A stretch of DNA of 64,000 nucleotides. It comes from an uncultured bacterium (GTDB lineage Bacteria > Planctomycetota > UBA8108 > UBA1146). The notes under the pieces are model-generated. The model saw nothing but the letters and a program-made list of their open reading frames with translations. It was not told the origin of the DNA and ran no database searches. Where the stretch lies: the NCBI GenBank assembly GCA_913056395.1, contig CAJXMG010000007.1, forward strand, positions 1 to 64,000, read 5' to 3'. The translations under genes were made by a program, and so were the position numbers. Of the stretch, positions 53,838 to 61,222 are shown in pieces (position 1 is the stretch's first letter; each line of letters opens with the position of its first letter).

Positions 53838-55208
53838 ATGCTACAGCAAATCACCGGAATCACCGGATCCAGTGAGTCTCAGCGAGTTGAGTCCTTTTCG
53901 GACATTTGCCACCCGATCCCCAGCAGAAATAATCACAGGCGTTTTTCCCTGTTGCTCGCTGGGCTGCTGGCTCTCTTGACTGGATTCCCGGCCGGCCTTC
54001 TGGCCCAGACCGCTGATCCCGTGCAATCCCAGCCGACCCTTGAGCCCTGGCTGGCCAAGGTGACCGGTAAATCGGTCAATCTTCGTGCGGGAGCTTCAAC
54101 CAATCATTTTGCCTTTTCCCGCCTGACTATGGACGCACCCGTCATCGCCATGGGTGGAAAAGGCGATTGGGTAGAGATCGTTGTTCCATCCGATCAGGCG
54201 ATCTGGATTCATGGTGATTTTGTGGAGGAGGCCGGAGAGGGACGCCTGCGGGTTACGGGAGACCGGGTCCGTTTACGTTGCACTGCCAGCACCAACCACA
54301 CCCCTCTTGGGTTGACCGTCATGGGTCAGATCCTGAAGGCTACCGGCCAGCGTAAGGCCGACTCCAAGGTTGCTGGCAAAGAGTGGGTGGAGGTTTTTGC
54401 TCCGCTCAATGCTCGCGGCTGGATCCATGGTGATTACGTCAAAAGAAGTGATCAGAAGATTGATCCTGCGAGGTTGTCAACCTTGCATGACACTCTGAAA
54501 ACCAAGCCCGGAAGCCCCTCGGGGATTCCTCCTGTTCCCGAGAATAACACCTCGTCCGATGCGAGTGTGAACTCGCCGGAAGACAAGGGCGCTGCCCAGG
54601 CAAAAAATCCGGCAAAAGAAGATCCGGCTACAGAAGATCAAAGTGGGACGATCAAGATTCCCACATTTGAATCGGAAAGGCTCAAGCAACTGTTTGAGCA
54701 GTTCCAGAAGGAAACAGAAAAGCCCCCTGTGAAATGGGACTTCTCTGACATCTTCCGCAAGATTCAAGTCTTCGAGACCACGAGTGAGGATCTCGGGGAG
54801 ATACGTGTGGTCAAGGATCTTGCCAGAACCATTAACGAGCACTTTGTTCCGCTACAGCGGAGACTCATCGAAATAGAACGTCAACAAGAAATAGCCCGGG
54901 CCAAGCGTGAAAAAGAGCAGGCGCGGGAAAAGGAAATTTTACGAAGGACAGGTCACCGCAACACGCCGGGAGATTCGAAATACCAGGCTGTTGGCTGGGT
55001 TGCACCACTGGGGAAACACAGAAAAGTTGAGGCATCACACAAATTGATGAAGGGGAATCAGCTCCTCTTTTACCTCAACGGCAAAGATTTGAATCTGGAT
55101 CAATACGTGAATAAAAGAGTCGGTATCGTCGGAACGATCAAGGAGCAAGACCCGGAATTGGGTGCAAGGCTTCTGGAAGTTCAAAAGATAGAAATTCTCT
55201 CCCGTTAA
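53838..55208 (+). CDS. Secreted SH3-domain protein
   Basis: Start moved from 53781 to ATG 53838, which follows GGAGGGGAGG (456 aa). The signal segment (SLLLAGLLALLTGFPAGLLAQ) starts unusually late, near residue 38, after a polar N-terminus. Two bacterial SH3-like domains follow (VNLRAGASTNHFAFSRLTMDAPV to AIWIHGDFV; VRLRCTASTNHTPLGLTVMGQ to GWIHGDYV), then an acidic linker, a charged coiled coil (ERQQEIARAKREKEQAREKEIL) and a C-terminal beta domain. SH3_3 domains bind cell-wall peptides, so it is probably envelope-associated. It has its own strong promoter. Confidence 0.88.
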   Translation: MLQQITGITGSSESQRVESFSDICHPIPSRNNHRRFSLLLAGLLALLTGFPAGLLAQTADPVQSQPTLEPWLAKVTGKSVNLRAGASTNHFAFSRLTMDAPVIAMGGKGDWVEIVVPSDQAIWIHGDFVEEAGEGRLRVTGDRVRLRCTASTNHTPLGLTVMGQILKATGQRKADSKVAGKEWVEVFAPLNARGWIHGDYVKRSDQKIDPARLSTLHDTLKTKPGSPSGIPPVPENNTSSDASVNSPEDKGAAQAKNPAKEDPATEDQSGTIKIPTFESERLKQLFEQFQKETEKPPVKWDFSDIFRKIQVFETTSEDLGEIRVVKDLARTINEHFVPLQRRLIEIERQQEIARAKREKEQAREKEILRRTGHRNTPGDSKYQAVGWVAPLGKHRKVEASHKLMKGNQLLFYLNGKDLNLDQYVNKRVGIVGTIKEQDPELGARLLEVQKIEILSR

Positions 55209-55256
55209 GATCTGATTCGCTGTTGTTTCCCTGCAGATCCTTCTGCAGGAGGAATC

Positions 55257-56804
55257 TTGGGTGAATTCGAAAACTACATCGGTCCTCTGCTGATCCTTGT
55301 AGGTCTCATCGTCATTTATATTTTTGGTACACGTCACGCTGCGCGTGTGAAGGCGGAGGGGGAGAAAATTCTCTCCGATGCCCGAACCGAAGCAGAGAGG
55401 GTTCGTACTGAGAGCCGTGAAGAGACCCAAAGTTGGGCTGCCCAGCAACGCGATGAAGTCAAGAAAGAGGTCCGTGAAGCTCGCAAAGAGATCAAGGACT
55501 CTGATCGCGAATTGCGTAAGCGTGAGGACAAGCTGGATCGGAGAATGGACCTTCTTTCAAAGAAGGAGTCGAATCTCGAATCCAAAGAAGGAGATCTTGA
55601 TCAGCGGGCAAGCCGGATTCAGGACCGGGAGTCTGAAGTAGACGATCTGGTTGAGCAGCAACGTGAAAACCTTGAGCGTATTGCCAACATGTCCCGGGAG
55701 GAAGCCCGGGAGAATCTGTTGGAGAGTATGAAGAAAGAGGTCGAGCACGAAGGCGACCAAATGATCCAGCGGATGGTAGAGCGAGTCAAAGATCAGGCTG
55801 AAACGAAGAGCAAAAATATCCTCGCTTCCACCCTTCAGCGAATTTCTTCCACGTATTGCCAGGAGTCTACGGTAACCAGTGTAGAGATCGCCTCTGATGA
55901 CATGAAGGGAAGAATCATCGGTCGTGAAGGCCGGAATATTCGGGCCTTCGAAAAGTCTACCGGGGTAGACGTCATCGTCGATGACAGTCCAGGAGTCATT
56001 ACCCTCTCATGCTTCGATCCGATTCGGCGGGAAATGGGTTCCAGAGCACTGAGCAAGTTGCTTCAGGACGGCAGGATTCACCCGAGTCGCATCGAGGAGA
56101 TCGTTGCAGAGACCAAAAAATCTCTTAATGAGGAGATTCAGAAGGCCGGAGTTCAGGTTTCCTATGATCTGGACCTTCCTGGGATCCACCCCAAACTTGT
56201 GACCTTGTTAGGACGTTTGCGTTATCGCACCTCCTACAGTCAAAATGTTCTTTCCCATTCGGTGGAAGTGGCGAATATTTGCGGCATGGTTGCCGCAGAA
56301 TTCGGACTGGATCAAACCCTCGCCAAAAGATGTGGCTTGTTTCATGATTTGGGCAAGGCGGTCGATCATCAGTTTGAGGGCGGCCATCCCGAGATTGGTG
56401 CGACGATCCTTAAGCGATACGACGAAGCCCCTGAAGTGGTCAACTCTGCAGCCAGCCACCACAATGACGTTCCGCAAGAAAGTATTTATGCAGTCCTCAC
56501 TCAGGTTGCGGACTCCATCTCGGGCAGTCGCCCCGGTGCTCGAGGCGAATCTCTGGATCGATACATCGAGCGTCTTGAGAAACTCGAAGGTCTCGTGAAT
56601 TCCTTCGCCGGTGTATCCAATGCACAGGCGATTCAGGCGGGCCGTGAAGTTCGGGTCTTTGTCAACGCGCACAAGATCAATGATAAAAAGGCAACGCGTC
56701 TGGCTCATGATATCGCCAAAGAGATCGAGGATCAGTTGACCTATCCTGGCGAGATCAAGATCACGCTGATTCGGGAAACCCGGGTAGTCGAATATGCCAG
56801 ATAG
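55257..56804 (+). CDS. rny: Ribonuclease Y
   Basis: RNase Y is a membrane-anchored endoribonuclease that starts mRNA decay. The 515-residue product has an N-terminal membrane helix (GPLLILVGLIVIYIFG), a long charged coiled coil (about 25-200), a KH domain (GRIIGREGRNIRAFEKSTGVDV) and an HD domain (SQNVLSHSVEVANI, GLFHDLGKAVD), all in the usual order and length. The start is TTG with GGAGGAA immediately upstream. The stop overlaps the ymdB-like gene by eleven bases, a pairing known in Firmicutes. Confidence 0.97.
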   Translation: MGEFENYIGPLLILVGLIVIYIFGTRHAARVKAEGEKILSDARTEAERVRTESREETQSWAAQQRDEVKKEVREARKEIKDSDRELRKREDKLDRRMDLLSKKESNLESKEGDLDQRASRIQDRESEVDDLVEQQRENLERIANMSREEARENLLESMKKEVEHEGDQMIQRMVERVKDQAETKSKNILASTLQRISSTYCQESTVTSVEIASDDMKGRIIGREGRNIRAFEKSTGVDVIVDDSPGVITLSCFDPIRREMGSRALSKLLQDGRIHPSRIEEIVAETKKSLNEEIQKAGVQVSYDLDLPGIHPKLVTLLGRLRYRTSYSQNVLSHSVEVANICGMVAAEFGLDQTLAKRCGLFHDLGKAVDHQFEGGHPEIGATILKRYDEAPEVVNSAASHHNDVPQESIYAVLTQVADSISGSRPGARGESLDRYIERLEKLEGLVNSFAGVSNAQAIQAGREVRVFVNAHKINDKKATRLAHDIAKEIEDQLTYPGEIKITLIRETRVVEYAR

Positions 56805-57633
56805 TGAAGGTGTTTTACGGCTACTATTGATCGGGGACATCGTGGGTCGTCCGGGCCGGCGTGTGGCTCAGGAGTGGTTGCCAGAGTTGCGTGAAAAGTG
56901 GCAACTGGACGCGATCATTGCCAATGCCGAAAACTCTGCTGCCGGTTCAGGGATTACTGAGAAGATCTACGGCGAGCTCAAAAATGCCGGAGTGGACATG
57001 ATGTCTCTGGGGGATCATGCCTGGAAGCGGAAGGATAATCTTTCCGTTTTGGATGACCATCCGGATTGCATTCGTCCCATGAATTACCCCGATTCTTCCG
57101 CAGGCCAGGGGAGTTTTACTTTCGAGGTCGCCTCGGGAATCAAAATTGCATACACAATAGTGCTCGGGCGTGTCTTTATGGATCCGGTCGATTGTCCCTA
57201 TCGGTCTGTGGATCAATGGCTCGATTCGCTCGATGACGATGTATCAATTCGGATTGTTGAGTTCCATGGTGAGGCGACCAGTGAGAAGCAGGCTGCCGGT
57301 TGGCATCTGGACGGTCGTGTGACAGCGGTGGTCGGTTCCCATACTCACGTACAAACTGCTGACGCCAGAGTCTTGCCACAGGGAACGGGCTACATCTCAG
57401 ACCTCGGAATGACCGGGCCCTACGATGGAGTGATTGGCCGAGAGGCGAGTCCGGTTCTGCATAAACTGCTGACCTCCATGCATGCTCCCTTTACGGTGGC
57501 TGAGGCCAATGCCCATCTTTGTGGCGTATTGTTGGAGGTCGATTCGAAGTCCGGACGCTGCCTGTCGATTCATCCCGTCGATTTGCCAGAGGGTGAGATC
57601 GGCCACTTCAGCCATGATTTTGTGCAACGGTAG
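56794..57633 (+). CDS. ymdB: YmdB-family metallophosphoesterase
   Basis: The 279-residue protein belongs to the TIGR00282 family; the Bacillus member hydrolyses cyclic nucleotides. It has IGDIVGRPGRR, NAENSAAGSGIT, VEFHGEATSEK, and GSHTHVQTADARVLPQGTGYISDLGMTGPYDGVIG. The expected GNH metal motif reads LGDHAWKR, with Asp for Asn. It overlaps rny by eleven bases, so the two are co-translated, as is common for this pair. Start ATG 56794 has no strong ribosome binding site, consistent with coupling. Confidence 0.92.
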   Translation: MPDSEGVLRLLLIGDIVGRPGRRVAQEWLPELREKWQLDAIIANAENSAAGSGITEKIYGELKNAGVDMMSLGDHAWKRKDNLSVLDDHPDCIRPMNYPDSSAGQGSFTFEVASGIKIAYTIVLGRVFMDPVDCPYRSVDQWLDSLDDDVSIRIVEFHGEATSEKQAAGWHLDGRVTAVVGSHTHVQTADARVLPQGTGYISDLGMTGPYDGVIGREASPVLHKLLTSMHAPFTVAEANAHLCGVLLEVDSKSGRCLSIHPVDLPEGEIGHFSHDFVQR

Positions 57634-57715
57634 CTTTCCATCCCCAATATTTCTGCCGATTTTTCTCTCCCATCGCTAAGATGTGGGTTCTACCCATTTG
57701 AGAGAGAGATCATCC

Positions 57716-58174
57716 TTGAGAGTGCTGATCCAGCGTGTTTCTGAGGCCAGTGTGGAAGTTTCCGGTGAAGCGGTCGGCTCTATTGGAAGGGGCCTGCTTG
57801 TGTTCGTCGGATTTGGCAAGAAATCAACAGTTGGAGATATCTCATGGATGGTCGAGAAATTGAATGGGCTGAGGGTTTTTCCCGACTCTGAGGGGCAAAT
57901 GAACCTGAACATTCATGAGGTTTCCGGTGAAGTTCTCGTCGTGAGTCAGTTCACGCTATACGGAAGTTGCCAAAAAGGTCGCCGTCCATCTTTTGAGCCA
58001 GCCATGTCACCGGGAGAAGCAGAAGTCCACTACGATCAATTTGTTCAGCAGTTGAACCAGTCATTCAGTTCAAAGGTCGAGACCGGATTATTCGGGGCAG
58101 ATATGCAGGTGTCTCTGACCAATGATGGCCCCGTCACTTTCTGGCTTGAAAGAGAGTCGGGGGACGATGTCTGA
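57716..58174 (+). CDS. dtd: D-aminoacyl-tRNA deacylase
   Basis: Dtd removes D-amino acids (and Gly from tRNA-Ala) from mischarged tRNA. The N-terminus MRVLIQRVSEASVEV is typical and argues for TTG 57716 in place of GTG 57683; the product is then 152 aa, a normal length. The catalytic motifs SQFTLYGSCQKGRRPSF and TNDGPVTFWLE are intact. It overlaps the J-domain gene by eight bases. Confidence 0.95.
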   Translation: MRVLIQRVSEASVEVSGEAVGSIGRGLLVFVGFGKKSTVGDISWMVEKLNGLRVFPDSEGQMNLNIHEVSGEVLVVSQFTLYGSCQKGRRPSFEPAMSPGEAEVHYDQFVQQLNQSFSSKVETGLFGADMQVSLTNDGPVTFWLERESGDDV

Positions 58175-58967
58175 GTTTCTCGACTACTACTCCGTTTTGG
58201 GTCTCGACATGGATTGCTCCCATGATCAGATCAAAAAGGCGTTCCGTAAAAAGCTACTAGAAGTTCACCCGGACAAGTCTGCGTTTCCCAGGGACCCAGA
58301 GGAGATGCGCAGGCTTCTCGAGGCGCACGACGTGTTGTCTGATTCAGACAGTCGTCACCGATATGATCAGATGTGGAACATCGTCTTCCGTGAAGAACTT
58401 CTCGATAAAACCCCCCATGTTACTGATAGCGAACGTCCGGCTGCCAGGGCGAGAAGTATTCTTTTCCTGTTGCTGGAACAAAGGCAGCGGGAAGCGGTTC
58501 AGCGATTGGAAGATCTGGGCCCCGGTGCCCGTCTGTTCCTGAAAAAACACCTGACCGATGATGAGTTTGTGGATTCCTGTTTTTTGATTGGCGAATACCA
58601 CGAAGGCATACGTCAAAGGTCACGAGCTCTGGAATGGTACGAAGACCTTTTGCGTACCGAGTCTCGCAGGCAAAACCATCGCCCGTGCTATCCCGAGGCG
58701 GTGGATCGTGCAAAGAAACTGTTGCTCAAAAAGACCAATAAAGTTTCAGATCCCCGTGTCTCCCTTGAGTACTTGCGCAGGGCGGAGCAACTGGGGCTGG
58801 ATCGGCAATCCCGTGGTGAGGTGGCTCGAAAGAGAGCGCGCTGTTATCTGGATATGGGAATGAAGGTCGAGGCTGGCAAGCATTTGACAGAGGCGGTGCG
58901 TATTTCACCAGTGTCCAAAGCTTTGAGGGAATTGATGGCAGAGCTGGATGGTTACTGGGATGAGTGA
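58167..58967 (+). CDS. J-domain (DnaJ-like) protein with helical C-terminus
   Basis: Start moved to ATG 58167 (MSEFLDYYSVLGLDMDC, 266 aa), which follows GGGGGA. The J domain covers residues about 1-70 with HPDKS near 32-36, so it can stimulate a DnaK ATPase. No G/F region or zinc domain is seen. The rest is helical with TPR-like stretches (ALEWYEDLL, SLEYLRRAEQLGL, EAGKHLTEAVRISP). It overlaps genes on both sides by eight bases, indicating tight co-translation. Confidence 0.9.
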   Translation: MSEFLDYYSVLGLDMDCSHDQIKKAFRKKLLEVHPDKSAFPRDPEEMRRLLEAHDVLSDSDSRHRYDQMWNIVFREELLDKTPHVTDSERPAARARSILFLLLEQRQREAVQRLEDLGPGARLFLKKHLTDDEFVDSCFLIGEYHEGIRQRSRALEWYEDLLRTESRRQNHRPCYPEAVDRAKKLLLKKTNKVSDPRVSLEYLRRAEQLGLDRQSRGEVARKRARCYLDMGMKVEAGKHLTEAVRISPVSKALRELMAELDGYWDE

Positions 58968-60135
58968 GAATCTTCACGTGCTGATACTTGCCGGCGGTTC
59001 AGGCCGGCGATTGTGGCCGTGGAGTCGACCAGGAATCCGCAAACCGGAGTTGCCTCTGGTTTCTAGTCGAAGCCCTCTTGAAGAGACGATCGATTCTTCC
59101 CTGCTTTTCGTCCCACCAGAGCGCATTCATCTGGTTGCCGCAGAAGGGTATCTCTCTGATCCGGGGTTATGCCAGTGGATAATTGAGCCGAGGGGGAGAA
59201 ACACTTTGCCCGCTATCATGCAGGGGGCGAAGTGTTTGTATGAACAAGACCCTGAGGCATTGCTTCTCGTTCTGCCTGCTGATCAGCACGTTTTCGACAG
59301 GGATCCATTCAGGGGGGGGCTTCTGGAAACGATTCATGAGCTTCAAGCCCAACCCGATACTTTCTGGATTCATGGCACCGCTGCAGAACCTTCTTCCGAT
59401 TTTGGCTGTATTTCGCAGGATACTTCTACAGGTGCCGTGGACTTCGTGGAGAAGCCAACGCCAGAGAGAATTCATAAGATCAAATTGGAGATCGAAGCGA
59501 CAGGTTCGACCAGAAAGTGTTTTCGTCATTGTGGGATCTTCGGCTTCGGTGCCAAATTCTTCATCGAGCAAATGAAGCAACTCGGAATTGAAACTGTTGA
59601 AGAGACTCCGGAGTTGTCGATCGACCACTACCTCTTGAGTAGCAGTGATTTCTCAAGCCAATTAAAATTTCGGGATCTTGGCCATCGTTGGAGTGATCTC
59701 GGGGACTGGAAGACGATTCGTGAAATCAGGTCCCGTTTTCATTCATCGAATTCCCGTGTGATGATTCGTTGGTCTCCATTTGAAGAGCTTCCCCGTTATC
59801 CATTGGGAACTCCTGTGGTCATGGATGGTGAGGAACCTGTGATTCACGGGGAGGATTCGAGAAGAGTGGTGGCGTTGGGAATGGGTCCGTTTGAGATCTT
59901 CTTCGGTCCTGAAGGAATTCGTTTTATTGGATCAGAGCAGCAGAAATCACTGGATCCGACCGGTATCGTTCTCAATACAACCGGAGAATCGCTGAAGATC
60001 AGTGGGCTGGTCGGAGGATTGGTTGTGTGCATGGAAGATTTGATCCTGGTTTGCTCTGAAAGGGGGTTGGCCTCCGGGTTGATCCCTGAAGCCTCGCAGA
60101 TTCTCGATGGGGAAATGTCGAAAGGTTCATCATGA
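58960..60135 (+). CDS. manC: Mannose-1-phosphate guanylyltransferase
   Basis: The enzyme makes GDP-mannose from mannose 1-phosphate and GTP. The 391-residue product has the nucleotidyltransferase start LHVLILAGGSGRRLWPWSRP, LVLPADQHVF, FVEKPT, HCGIFGFGAKFF and LGHRWSDLGDW. The usual PKQF after the loop is IRKPELPL. Only the transferase domain is present, without an isomerase part. I prefer ATG 58960 (MSENLHV) over ATG 58948. It overlaps the J-domain gene by eight bases and ruvX by four. The phosphomannomutase at 43853 would supply its substrate. Confidence 0.88.
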   Translation: MSENLHVLILAGGSGRRLWPWSRPGIRKPELPLVSSRSPLEETIDSSLLFVPPERIHLVAAEGYLSDPGLCQWIIEPRGRNTLPAIMQGAKCLYEQDPEALLLVLPADQHVFDRDPFRGGLLETIHELQAQPDTFWIHGTAAEPSSDFGCISQDTSTGAVDFVEKPTPERIHKIKLEIEATGSTRKCFRHCGIFGFGAKFFIEQMKQLGIETVEETPELSIDHYLLSSSDFSSQLKFRDLGHRWSDLGDWKTIREIRSRFHSSNSRVMIRWSPFEELPRYPLGTPVVMDGEEPVIHGEDSRRVVALGMGPFEIFFGPEGIRFIGSEQQKSLDPTGIVLNTTGESLKISGLVGGLVVCMEDLILVCSERGLASGLIPEASQILDGEMSKGSS

Positions 60136-60569
60136 GTGTGTGGGTTGGTATCGATCCCGGCGAGAAACGAATCGGTATGGCCAGAGCGGATGCCATGGGG
60201 GTGCTGGCTACGCCCAGGGGAGTGTCTGCCAATCGGAATGAGCTTTTGCGGTGGCTGAAATCCGTCGAGGAGGATTACGGATTGGCGGGGGTCATCGTCG
60301 GTTGTCCCCGAAACATGGACGGCTCATTTGGTCCCATGGCACTGAGGTCTCTGGAGTTGACCCGTTGGCTTCGGCAGGGGGTAGAGGTTCCGGTAAGGCT
60401 GTGGGACGAACGGTTGACGACGCAACAGGCCCAGAGTGTCGGCAAAGAGGCTGCGATTGACGAGAAAGCGGCTGCGATCCTGCTTCAGTCCTATTTGGAC
60501 GCAGGAACGCCGGATACCGACGATCCTCCCGGATTGCTGGATGCGGATTCAGGGAAAAGCACGGGTTGA
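60132..60569 (+). CDS. ruvX: Putative pre-16S rRNA nuclease / Holliday junction resolvase-like RuvX (YqgF)
   Basis: The 145-residue product has the RNase H-like motifs WVGIDPGEKRIGMARAD, VIVGCPRNMDGSFGP, LWDERLTTQQA and a final DEKAAAILLQSYLD. YqgF/RuvX proteins mature the 5' end of 16S rRNA. The start overlaps the previous stop by ATGA. The C-terminal tail (PDTDDPPGLLDADSGKSTG) is a short extension. Confidence 0.95.
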   Translation: MSVWVGIDPGEKRIGMARADAMGVLATPRGVSANRNELLRWLKSVEEDYGLAGVIVGCPRNMDGSFGPMALRSLELTRWLRQGVEVPVRLWDERLTTQQAQSVGKEAAIDEKAAAILLQSYLDAGTPDTDDPPGLLDADSGKSTG

Positions 60570-60647
60570 GGGCCAATTTCAGCCAGAATGGCCACAATTT
60601 CTTGCCCTTCTGGTCAGTCTAGGTAGCATTCATACCTTGGGAAGGGA

Positions 60648-60684
60648 CTGAACAGCTTCGCTGGAGCGTTTCCGCACTGTTCAG
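60648..60684 (+). promoter_or_regulatory. Stem-loop in the rpsO leader
   Basis: CTGAACAG (60648-60655) pairs perfectly with CTGTTCAG (60677-60684) around a GC-rich loop, about 30 nt before the rpsO start. Ribosomal protein S15 represses its own mRNA through leader structures in several bacteria; whether this one does is inference. Confidence 0.5.
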
Positions 60685-60714
60685 AACCACAAGAGACAAA
60701 GGTATCGTTTTTCG

Positions 60715-60984
60715 ATGAGCATTACAGCAGAGCGCAAGGCTGAACTGATCCAGGAGTACAAGACCTCTGAAAATGACAGGGGTTCCGCCCAGATCCAGAT
60801 CGCCATTCTTACCGAAAGAATCAGAAACATCACGGACCACCTCCGCACGATGAAAAAGGATTTTGCGAGCCGTCGTGGCCTCCTGATTCTGGTCGGCAAA
60901 AGGACGCGCCTTTTGAAGTATCTCCAGCAAAAAGACAGGGCTGAATATCTTCGCCTGATCGAGTCGCTGGGATTGCGTCGCTAG
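60715..60984 (+). CDS. rpsO: 30S ribosomal protein S15
   Basis: S15 binds 16S rRNA early in small-subunit assembly. The 89-residue product has the classic length and motifs ([60 protein letters not shown]). A leader hairpin lies upstream, and pnp follows 238 bp later, the common bacterial rpsO-pnp order. The Shine-Dalgarno site is weak (AAAGGT). Confidence 0.98.
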   Translation: MSITAERKAELIQEYKTSENDRGSAQIQIAILTERIRNITDHLRTMKKDFASRRGLLILVGKRTRLLKYLQQKDRAEYLRLIESLGLRR

Positions 60985-61181
60985 AGAACCGATTCTGCAC
61001 ATTCAAGTTGCGGATTGCGATTCTTCATCGAGAGTCACACACCGAATACTGTGTCTTGGTCCATTTTATGCGATCGAGTCCGGTCGTTCCCTCTCCATTG
61101 GCGATTTGCCGTGGAGATAGTGTGAGTCGATCCCTCATTTCCCTCTGAATCTAAAAAGTTTCGAAGACAAGAATCTAATAA

Positions 61182-61212
61182 GACGCAAGGTGCGTCGGCA
61201 GCATGGGCTGCC
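61182..61212 (+). promoter_or_regulatory. Two adjacent hairpins directly before the pnp ribosome binding site
   Basis: GACGCA-AGG-TGCGTC (61182-61196) is followed at once by GGCAGC-ATGG-GCTGCC (61197-61212), and AGGAGG begins at 61213. Both stems are perfect 6-mers. In E. coli the pnp leader is a processed stem that PNPase itself controls; a similar role here is possible. Confidence 0.6.
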
Positions 61213-61222
61213 AGGAGGATAC

